In this document: piece after piece, positions 1 through 5,805 of the stretch
Numbering within the stretch: position 1 is the stretch's first letter
Layout: every line of letters starts with the position of its first letter
NCBI GenBank assembly: GCA_903910245.1
Contig: CAIVYX010000121.1
Coordinates: 1 to 7,418 of the forward strand
Origin: an uncultured Opitutia bacterium
GTDB taxonomy: Bacteria; Verrucomicrobiota; Verrucomicrobiia; Opitutales; UBA953
Reading direction: 5' to 3'
DNA length: 7,418 bases
Program-made: the position numbers and the translations under genes
The notes under the pieces: generated by a model
What the model was told of the DNA's origin: nothing
Seen by the model: only the letters and a program-made list of their open reading frames with translations
The model's database searches: none

Positions 1-1060
1 GGGTGCTGGTCTCGGCCCACAGTTTCGCGGCGCCCATAAAATCGTCGGAGTCCATCAGGCCTTGGATCTCAGTGAGTGCGCGGTTGGCTTTCAGAATCTC
101 GTCGGCCTTGGCGATATCGTCCGGGGAAGGCGCCGATTTGATTTCGACGACGATCGGGGGAGGCGTAGGTTCGGTCTGACGGTTCAGCTGGAACAGCGCC
201 ACGGCGCCGGCCGTGAGGATGATGACGCCGCCGATGATCCAAGCGGCCGCGTTGTTGCTGGAGGAAGTGTTGGGAGCGGCACCGGAGCGGCGCTGAGGCT
301 GGGCGGCACCCGCTTTGGGCGAAGTCAAACCGGCGGCGGCCTGACGGGCGATATCCCCAGCGGGGGCGGGCAGAGATTTCGCGGTGGTGAAGTCGATCGT
401 CGCTGCGGCGGCGGTCGAGTTAACGGCCCAGAGGAAGCCGTCGCTGCCCGTGGTGGTGGCGTCGGTGGTGAAGGTAGCGGCCCAGGCGGACTTGCCGAGG
501 AGCGCGGAGGCTTCGGCGAGGAGGCGGAGGAGTCGCAGGGTTTCGGGGGGGTTGAGCAGACCGACTGCGGCGGGGCCGGAAGCGTTGATGAGCCAAGCGG
601 CCTTGGCCCCGGTGCCGGTTTCTTCGCGCCACGTTACGGCGGGCGTCAACGGCGTCTGCGTTTCCAATTGCAGCGGGCGATCTTCGCCTTCGAGCCAGGC
701 GGGGGCTCCGGACCATTCGGCGCGCCAGCCCTTCCAGCGTCCAGCGATGGCGGCGGGCGGCGGGAGGATGGCGGCTTCTTCGAGGGAGAAAATCAGGTGA
801 TGGGCTAGGCGGTTGTCTCGCTGCGTGTAGTCGAGTCCGCGTGCGACGAAGCGCGAGAGCACGCACCAGTTCTTGTCGCCAGCTTCGAGCATCCGGAGCG
901 TGAACGTCGCGCCTTCGGGGCGTTCGTGGGGTGTGCCGACGGACTCGAGTAACTGGGCTAGGCGGTCCGGGATGGCGCGGTGGCGGGCGACGGTACAATA
1001 GCCGCTGCGGCCGGGCGTGAGTCCCTGCGACGCCGACGTGAAGATAAGTTGGAGGGGCAT
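1..1060 (-). CDS. GAP1-N-like GTPase-associated protein with one transmembrane helix (3' end outside the window)
   Basis: The minus-strand frame starting at ATG 1060-1058 stays open for 353 codons to the left edge, so the gene is partial. Residues 1-130 resemble the N-terminal domain of GTPase-associated protein 1 (GAP1-N): an opening strand LQLIFTSA, then GRSGYCTVARH, a 'FVARGLDYTQRDNRLAHH' block (71-88) and a Trp-rich stretch (109-122). Residues 225-270 are an Ala/Pro/Ser-rich linker. Residues about 273-290 (WIIGGVIILTAGAVALF) form one hydrophobic helix with Arg/Gln-rich flanks, and a charged helical stretch follows (313-350). No signal peptide is seen, so the GAP1-like domain is probably cytoplasmic. 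The start codon shares one base with the stop of the upstream GTPase gene (TGATG), implying translational coupling and a joint function. The open frame is certain; the family assignment is from remembered motifs and is moderately sure. The biochemical role of GAP1 proteins is not established. Confidence 0.75.
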   Translation of the reverse strand, partial: MPLQLIFTSASQGLTPGRSGYCTVARHRAIPDRLAQLLESVGTPHERPEGATFTLRMLEAGDKNWCVLSRFVARGLDYTQRDNRLAHHLIFSLEEAAILPPPAAIAGRWKGWRAEWSGAPAWLEGEDRPLQLETQTPLTPAVTWREETGTGAKAAWLINASGPAAVGLLNPPETLRLLRLLAEASALLGKSAWAATFTTDATTTGSDGFLWAVNSTAAAATIDFTTAKSLPAPAGDIARQAAAGLTSPKAGAAQPQRRSGAAPNTSSSNNAAAWIIGGVIILTAGAVALFQLNRQTEPTPPPIVVEIKSAPSPDDIAKADEILKANRALTEIQGLMDSDDFMGAAKLWAETST

Positions 1061-2793
1061 CAGCGGGCGGAGGTTTCGGACGAGGGGAACATCGCCGGTG
1101 AGGCGAGGTGCATCAGCCAATAGAGGGGCTCTTCGACATGGGCCGGCGCGAGGCGTTGCGGGTCGGGGGCGATGCGGCCCTTGTTCAAGCCGGCTGGGAT
1201 CATCACCGGGGTGTGTCCGAACGAGGTGGCCGCGAAGTAACTGATCTGTTCCGCGAGCGATTCCGCCGAGGCGACGAGGCCTGGGCAGAGCGTGACGAGG
1301 ACGTCGCGGACGCGGGCGGAATTACGGGCGACGGCGGCAAGGTCGAGGGCGCCGGATTTGATTACTGGTTCGAGCGGGGAACTCAGGAGCTTCTCCCAAG
1401 TGTCGCATTTGCCGACGACGAAGGCGAGGGGGGTCTTGATGCGTTCATCTTGCGCGAGTCCAAGGACGCGTTTCATGCGGGTCTCCATTTCGGACAGGAT
1501 GCTATCCTGCTGGTCGACGCGCCCCTTGAGGGTGAGTTGCGGATCCTCGCCGCCGACGAGCTTCGACTTGAAGCGCGCGTTGGCGGTGGGGTCAAAGAGG
1601 AAGATCAGCCCGCTCGAGGTTGCGACGTGCATTGCGCCGGGCGAGTCATGGATATCGATGCCCGGCTCGAAGTGTTCGCCAGCGTTGTCGTAGAGGATGA
1701 CCGAAGTCTCGTTGCGCTGCTGGCCCGGGCGGCTGATGGAATAGATGAAGGGACGGGGCAGGGAGACCATGCGGCCGAGGCGGGGAAGCTTCTCGTAGGT
1801 CGCGCCTTCGAGGGCCGTCTTACCGAGCAGCGCGTCTTCCGGCGTGGCCGCGGAGAAGAGCGTATTACGCATCTGGTTGAGCAGCATATTGCCGCTGGGG
1901 TCGCCATCCTTGAAGGCTAGGTTGAAGTCCTCCGGCAGGCGGTCCTGCAGGGTGCGCGTGAGCACCGCGAGGTAGTAGGACTTGCCGGCGCTGGGCGCGC
2001 CGATGAGCGAAATGATGCGGTGCGGACGGTCGAGGTAGCCGGGCGGAAGCTGGCGGCGGCAATGCGGGCAGGCGATATCGGTGCACGCGAGGCCCATCGG
2101 GTCGAGCGCCAGGCCTTGATCGTTGAAGCGGGTCGGCTGGAAACGCAGGCGCACATCGGAGCCGAGGATTGGGTCGCCGCGCAGGTCTTCGTGGACTGCG
2201 ATACTCAGCGCGTCACCGGCGTCGAAGCGCGTCCAGCAGACCGGGCAGAGGTGGGCGCCGCGATTCTGTTCGGCGGCGAGCAGCGCTTTGCCACTCGGAC
2301 GGATGGGCGCTTCTTCCTGCGGTGAGAGCAATGGGGCGATCTGCGAAAGACTGAAGCCGACTTCGAGTCCCTGTGGCGTGCACGCGAGGGTGTCGGTGGC
2401 GCGGCCGAGTTCCTGGGCGACGTCGAGGAGACGTTGCGGGGGGAATTCACCGAGCTGTTCGCCGGTCTGGGCGTCGAAGAGGACCCAGAGGTCGGTGCGA
2501 ATGAAGGCGAAGTTATGCTGGTCGGACGGGGCAGCGACCAAGAGGGCGGAAGGCAGTTGGATCGTCGTGGCTTCGGAGATCTCGATTCGCTGACGGAGGG
2601 GTGCTCCATTGACGAGGGCCGAACCCTGGTCGGAGGGTTCAAGGGCGACAGCTTCACCACTTTTGACCAAGGAAAGGGATGGGTTGGCTTCATCTCCGGG
2701 CAAGGAGGAGGGAAGGCTGTCAATTAATCCCCGGGCCCCGCTGAGGCAGTCTACCCAAGAGAGGGTGGGGTTTTTCTTGCTGGAAGTGAACAT
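1060..2793 (-). CDS. Predicted GTPase with cysteine-rich putative zinc-binding region, double-GTPase (DO-GTPase2)-like
   Basis: A 577-aa protein. Residues 183-186 (CPVC), 237 (Cys) and 242-245 (CPHC) look like a zinc-ribbon with a long insertion. A P-loop follows at 265-272 (GAPSAGKS), then a Walker B/G3-like DNAG at 369-372 preceded by a hydrophobic strand, a strand ending in FLFDP near 401, and a G4-like GKCD at 461-464 where NKxD or TKxD is usual. The layout (zinc ribbon, P-loop followed by YYLAVL, YDNAGEHFE) resembles the DO-GTPase2 family known from GTPase-centred conflict systems. Only one complete GTPase motif set is visible. Residues 1-180 are partly beta-rich and unassigned; 'ALVNGAPL' is faintly FHA-like. 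The protein is predicted cytoplasmic. The start at ATG 2793 (GGAG three bases upstream) is preferred over GTG 2871 because a TATAAT box lies just inside the longer reading, which would put that GTG upstream of transcription. It is the first gene of a leftward operon with the GAP1-like gene. Confidence 0.8.
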   Translation of the reverse strand: MFTSSKKNPTLSWVDCLSGARGLIDSLPSSLPGDEANPSLSLVKSGEAVALEPSDQGSALVNGAPLRQRIEISEATTIQLPSALLVAAPSDQHNFAFIRTDLWVLFDAQTGEQLGEFPPQRLLDVAQELGRATDTLACTPQGLEVGFSLSQIAPLLSPQEEAPIRPSGKALLAAEQNRGAHLCPVCWTRFDAGDALSIAVHEDLRGDPILGSDVRLRFQPTRFNDQGLALDPMGLACTDIACPHCRRQLPPGYLDRPHRIISLIGAPSAGKSYYLAVLTRTLQDRLPEDFNLAFKDGDPSGNMLLNQMRNTLFSAATPEDALLGKTALEGATYEKLPRLGRMVSLPRPFIYSISRPGQQRNETSVILYDNAGEHFEPGIDIHDSPGAMHVATSSGLIFLFDPTANARFKSKLVGGEDPQLTLKGRVDQQDSILSEMETRMKRVLGLAQDERIKTPLAFVVGKCDTWEKLLSSPLEPVIKSGALDLAAVARNSARVRDVLVTLCPGLVASAESLAEQISYFAATSFGHTPVMIPAGLNKGRIAPDPQRLAPAHVEEPLYWLMHLASPAMFPSSETSAR

Positions 2794-2859
2794 CGGCTCC
2801 GAGGTGGGGTCTGAAAGAGGTTGATTAGGGAGGTAGGACTGTAAAGATATGAAAGCACG

Positions 2860-2865
2860 ATTATA
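2860..2865 (-). promoter_or_regulatory. Perfect TATAAT -10 box for the leftward GTPase operon
   Basis: Read on the minus strand, 2865-2860 is TATAAT. Transcription would start near 2853 and leave a leader of about 60 nt before the GTPase ATG at 2793. The -35 position at 17-bp spacing (2888-2883) reads GGAAAA, a poor match to TTGACA. The promoter may therefore need an activator or another sigma factor; GGAA recalls the -35 of many ECF promoters, though this is only suggestive. No in-frame ATG, GTG or TTG lies between the predicted transcription start and 2793, which supports the chosen start codon. Confidence 0.5.
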
Positions 2866-2881
2866 GGTCACCCCTTGACCT
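2865..2881. promoter_or_regulatory. Inverted repeat AGGTCA-N5-TGACCT, candidate operator between divergent genes
   Basis: The 17 bases from 2865 to 2881 have perfect 6-bp arms (2865-2870 and 2876-2881) around a 5-base CCCCT centre. The left arm touches the TATAAT box of the leftward operon. The right arm contains TTGACC, the candidate -35 of the rightward sigma gene. A dimeric regulator bound here could block or set both promoters. The symmetry is seen directly; the operator role is inferred. Confidence 0.45.
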
Positions 2882-2903
2882 GTTTTCCTTTACCCCCTTA
2901 ATC
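2875..2903 (+). promoter_or_regulatory. Candidate promoter for the ECF sigma gene, likely giving a leaderless or very short-leader mRNA
   Basis: TTGACC at 2875-2880 matches the -35 consensus in five of six bases. After 17 bases, TTAATC (2898-2903) is a weak -10. Transcription would start at about 2910-2912, essentially at the ATG at 2912. No Shine-Dalgarno sequence lies in the pyrimidine-rich stretch 2881-2911, which fits a leaderless transcript. An in-frame TGA at 2876-2878 and the lack of other start codons after it fix the start at 2912. Confidence 0.35.
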
Positions 2904-2911
2904 TTCCCTTA

Positions 2912-3502
2912 ATGGAGACCGAAGCCGACCAGTCCTCCTTGGACCGTGCCCGCCAAGGGGATCTTTCGGCTTATAACGAACTGGTCCTGAAGTATCAGGG
3001 GCGTATCTTCGCGAAGGTCTTCTCCCTGCTGCGCAACCGCCAGGACGCCGAAGTAATCACCCAAGACACCTTCATCCGTGCCCATCGCGTGTTGGCTTCC
3101 TTCCGGGGAACGGCGACTTTTTCGACTTGGATTCATCAAATCGGAACGAATCTGGCCCGTAACCGTTACTGGTACTGGCGCCGTCGGAAGCGCGACCAGT
3201 CCATGTCCCTCGATGCCGATCTGGGCGACGATCCTGGCGCCACCCTCCATGACATCCTTTCGGACGGCGCCCAGGGGCCCGGCCACGAAGCCCAGCATAA
3301 TGAATTCGTTAACAAAGTTGCCGAATGCATGGAACAATTGAAGCCGGAACACGCTCGTATCCTGACGATGCGCAACGTCCGCAATATGTCCTATGAAGAG
3401 ATCGCCGAAGACCTCGGTCTCTCCATCGGTACCGTTAAAAGTCGTATCAACCGCGCCCGCGAAGCCTTGCGCGAACTCATGGGGGAGGAGTTTCGCGGAT
3501 GA
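2912..3502 (+). CDS. ECF-type RNA polymerase sigma-70 factor
   Basis: A 196-aa alternative sigma factor that would direct RNA polymerase to a specific promoter set. Region 2 spans about 18-88, from the YNELVLKYQGRIF helix through DAEVITQDTFIRAHR and the TFSTWIHQIGTNLARNRYWYW stretch that contacts the -10 element. A charged linker (89-130) follows. Region 4 spans about 131-190, with the LKPEHARIL helix and a helix-turn-helix at 159-188 (MSYEEIAEDLGLSIGTVKSR) for -35 recognition. There is no region 1 or 3, and the length is normal for the extracytoplasmic-function group. It overlaps the next gene by 4 nt (ATGA), the usual arrangement for a sigma factor and its anti-sigma partner, and is divergent from the GTPase operon. 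The exact ECF subgroup cannot be told from the sequence alone; the regulon is unknown. Confidence 0.93.
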   Translation: METEADQSSLDRARQGDLSAYNELVLKYQGRIFAKVFSLLRNRQDAEVITQDTFIRAHRVLASFRGTATFSTWIHQIGTNLARNRYWYWRRRKRDQSMSLDADLGDDPGATLHDILSDGAQGPGHEAQHNEFVNKVAECMEQLKPEHARILTMRNVRNMSYEEIAEDLGLSIGTVKSRINRAREALRELMGEEFRG

Positions 3503-4005
3503 GTTCCTCTGAATTCGAATCCTTGGTCGCCGCTTTCCTCGAGGGTAATGCCTCCGAGCCTCAGATCGCCCGTCTGCGCGCCGCCCTCGGTCAGTCATCC
3601 GTGCTTCGCGCCCGCTTCCAGTCGCGTGTCCGCCTCCATAAGGCCCAGCTCAGTTTCCTGAGTCGTCGCGAAGAGCGCTCGATTTCCGGCGTGATGGTTT
3701 GGCTGCACGCTTTCGGTCAGCGCATGGGTCGCTCCTTTGCTCATCTTTGCCTGCTCGCCCTGGTTCTCGTCGAATTGCAGGTCACCATTCCGGCCGAATA
3801 CGCTGGACTGCTTTCCTACGTGGACGCCCCGGCGGCCGAAGTGCAGACCTTGGCCGGTAGCGAGCTGCCTATGCGCCTGTTGACCGACTCAGTTCAGGAC
3901 TTCGACCCTTTGCAGTCTATCGACGTTCCTGACATCACGATGCCCAACTTCGTGATGCCCGACATGGTCATGCCCACCGACGAGCCGACGACCCTCGAGG
4001 TCTGA
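3499..4005 (+). CDS. Small single-pass membrane protein, probable anti-sigma factor for the upstream ECF sigma
   Basis: A 168-aa protein. Residues 5-50 (SLVAAFLEG...IARLRAALGQSSVLRARF) resemble the N-terminal helical segment of FecR-like anti-sigma factors in Verrucomicrobia and Planctomycetes, where a short ELxxxYLDG-type helix is followed by an acetylation-like LxxxLxxxPxxR pattern. Residues about 79-97 are one transmembrane helix (HLCLLALVLVEL core). The cytoplasmic side is basic (R42-R78), so the N-terminus is inside and about 70 acidic residues are outside. The outer tail lacks a recognisable FecR sensor domain and has a short MP-x repeat at 148-159. The start at 3499 overlaps the sigma stop (ATGA) and follows GGAGGAG (3484-3490) at 8 bases, so translation is well supported. 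The anti-sigma role rests mainly on position and topology; no anti-sigma zinc motif (HxxxCxxC) is present. Confidence 0.7.
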   Translation: MSSSEFESLVAAFLEGNASEPQIARLRAALGQSSVLRARFQSRVRLHKAQLSFLSRREERSISGVMVWLHAFGQRMGRSFAHLCLLALVLVELQVTIPAEYAGLLSYVDAPAAEVQTLAGSELPMRLLTDSVQDFDPLQSIDVPDITMPNFVMPDMVMPTDEPTTLEV

Positions 4006-4040
4006 GGCTAATCCTGCCTTGCTTCCTTCGTTCTGTGACG

Positions 4041-4050
4041 GTCAATTGAC
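4041..4050. repeat. 10-bp perfect palindrome GTCAATTGAC upstream of ptsI
   Basis: It ends six bases before the ptsI start in the 51-base gap 4006-4056. That gap otherwise shows no terminator hairpin, no convincing promoter and only a weak ribosome binding site. It could be an operator, but a palindrome this short can occur by chance. Confidence 0.3.
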
Positions 4051-4056
4051 GCACGG

Positions 4057-5805
4057 ATGAAGGTCGGAAACCATAGGCCCGAGGTACGCCTCAATGGCAT
4101 CGCCGCCGCTCCGGGAGTGGCCCGTGGTCCCGCCTACCCGCTGATGCGGGGTATGACCATCGTCTCCTGCGAAAAGGTCGCCGATCCCGAGGTCGAAATC
4201 CGTCGTCTTGAAGCCGCTTTGGCCGCTACCCGTGAGCAAATTTCGCAGCTACGCGACGACGTCGCCCGCAAGCTCAACGAATCCGAAGCTTCGATCTTCG
4301 ATGCGCACCTCCTCGTCCTTGAGGACGTCGCCCTGATTGACGATGTGACCAAGGAGGTCCGCCGCAGCGGCTTTAATGTCGAGTTCTGTTTCCAAGAGGT
4401 CGCCCAACGCTACATCGAAATCTTCGAGAAGATGGATGACGATTTCCTGCGTGAGCGGGCGACGGATATCCGCGATGTGACTGGCCGTGTGCTCGACCAA
4501 CTGCTCGGCACCCAGCCCGAACGCGTCGGCCAGGCCGCGCAGGCCCACGTCGTCGCCGCAAGTGATCTGACCCCTTCAGACACCGCTGGCCTTCATGATG
4601 GCGGAGTGCTGGCGTTCGTGACCGAAGGGGGTGGCCGGACCAGCCACTCCGCGATCATGGCCCGTTCGCTCGACGTCCCTGCGGTCGTCGGGGTGAAGGG
4701 ACTGATGGAAGCCGTGCAGGAAGGCGATGTCATCCTCGTGGACGGCGAATCGGGGCTCATCATCATTAACCCGACGCCCGAGACGATCGAAGGCTATCGC
4801 GATAAGGAGCAAGCGATCCGGACCCGCCGCGACCGCGTGCTCTCTGAGGTTGCCTTGCCCGAACTCACGACGGACGGCGCCGCGTTCTGCCTCCAGACCA
4901 ACATCGGCGACCCTGCTGAGATGGAGGATGCCTTGGCCTACTGCGCCCGTGGCGTCGGCCTTTATCGCACCGAGAACCTTTACCTTCGCCTCGACGGCTG
5001 GCCTGATGAGCAGTTCCAATATGAGGAATATGCCGTAGTCGTGCAGGCGGCCAAGGGCCGTCCGGTGACGTTCCGGACGCTCGATCTCGGCGGCGATAAG
5101 CGCCTCGGCGACCTCGCCGACGAAGCCAATCCTTTCATGGGCTATCGAGCGGTGCGTCTCTGCCTCGAGCGTCCCGATGTCTTCCGTCCGCAACTGCGGG
5201 CCCTTATCCGCGCCGCGACGCATGGCCCGGTGCAGGTGATGTTCCCGATGATTTCCGGCGTTGAGGAGCTGCGTCGCGCGAAGGAGATCTTCCGCGACGT
5301 CGAAGCCGAACTCTCCCGTGAAGGTGTGCGCGCCGCCGAGCCCATCCGCCTCGGTGCGATGATCGAGATCCCGTCCGCCGCCGCGGTGGCCGACGAACTG
5401 GCCGCCGAGGCTGACTTCTTCAGCGTCGGCACTAACGATCTCGTGCAATACCTTCTGGCGGTCGATCGCGGCAATCAGCGCGTTGCCTCGCTTTACGACC
5501 CTTGTCATCCGGCCGTGGTGCGTACGCTCATGGTCATCTTCGCCGCCGCTCAGAAGCGCGGTATCCCGGTTGCCGTCTGCGGCGAGCTCGGCGGCGATCC
5601 GCTGTGGGCGCCTTTGCTTATCGGCCTCGGCGTGCATGAGCTCAGTATGACGCCAGCTGCCCTGCCCGAAGTCCGTTTCGTGCTACGCCATTCCGCCGCG
5701 GCCGAGCTGCGTGATCTCGCGGCGAAGGTCGTTGCCAGTGCGGATGCGGGTAAGACCCGTGTACTGCTCCAAGATTTCGCCTCCGCCAAACTCAAGTTAC
5801 GCTGA
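4057..5805 (+). CDS. ptsI: Phosphoenolpyruvate-protein phosphotransferase (PTS enzyme I)
   Basis: A 582-aa cytoplasmic enzyme that takes phosphate from phosphoenolpyruvate onto a histidine and passes it to HPr, the first step of the sugar phosphotransferase system. The N-terminal domain begins LNGIAAAPGVARG (12-24). The phosphohistidine lies in GGGRTSHSAIMARS (191-204), with H197 the acceptor. The C-terminal PEP-binding barrel has GLYRTE (R304), TFRTLDLGGDKRL (R340), NPFMGYRAVRL (358-368), MFPMISG (395-401), MIEIPSA (E437), GTNDLVQY (N460, D461), VDRGN (R471) and the catalytic cysteine in VCGELGGDP (C508). All key residues are present and the length is normal. There is no GAF domain, so it is the sugar-PTS type, not the nitrogen-related PtsP. 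The start at ATG 4057 is needed to keep the conserved N-terminal strand. Its stop shares one base with hisC (TGATG). No ptsH is adjacent, so HPr must be encoded elsewhere. Confidence 0.96.
   Translation: MKVGNHRPEVRLNGIAAAPGVARGPAYPLMRGMTIVSCEKVADPEVEIRRLEAALAATREQISQLRDDVARKLNESEASIFDAHLLVLEDVALIDDVTKEVRRSGFNVEFCFQEVAQRYIEIFEKMDDDFLRERATDIRDVTGRVLDQLLGTQPERVGQAAQAHVVAASDLTPSDTAGLHDGGVLAFVTEGGGRTSHSAIMARSLDVPAVVGVKGLMEAVQEGDVILVDGESGLIIINPTPETIEGYRDKEQAIRTRRDRVLSEVALPELTTDGAAFCLQTNIGDPAEMEDALAYCARGVGLYRTENLYLRLDGWPDEQFQYEEYAVVVQAAKGRPVTFRTLDLGGDKRLGDLADEANPFMGYRAVRLCLERPDVFRPQLRALIRAATHGPVQVMFPMISGVEELRRAKEIFRDVEAELSREGVRAAEPIRLGAMIEIPSAAAVADELAAEADFFSVGTNDLVQYLLAVDRGNQRVASLYDPCHPAVVRTLMVIFAAAQKRGIPVAVCGELGGDPLWAPLLIGLGVHELSMTPAALPEVRFVLRHSAAAELRDLAAKVVASADAGKTRVLLQDFASAKLKLR

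Noticed and set aside
62..808. Long rightward open frame (248 codons), Gly/Arg-rich
   Set aside because: It is antisense to the GAP1-like gene, has low-complexity G/R composition and no recognisable motif. The minus-strand frame from 1060 has balanced composition and domain-like features.
420..998. Leftward open frame of 192 codons, Arg/Pro-rich
   Set aside because: It lies in a different minus-strand frame of the same DNA as the GAP1-like gene. Its R/P/H-rich composition is typical of an out-of-frame reading of GC-rich coding DNA.
2761..2776. G-run followed by TTTTT resembling a rightward terminator
   Set aside because: No stem precedes the T-run, and it lies inside the coding start of the leftward GTPase gene (Lys-Lys-Asn codons).
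2794..2871. GTG 2871 as the start of the GTPase (603 aa)
   Set aside because: A TATAAT box lies within codons 3-5 of that reading, the extra 26 residues show no domain character, and ATG 2793 has GGAG just upstream. It cannot be fully excluded.
4046..4077. Promoter for ptsI using TTGACG at 4046
   Set aside because: Transcription would begin inside ptsI, downstream of the conserved N-terminal segment of enzyme I, and no good -10 box is present.
4576..5637. Leftward open frame of 353 codons opposite ptsI
   Set aside because: Shadow of ptsI, in which all catalytic motifs are intact; the antisense product is His/Arg/Glu-rich without recognisable domains.
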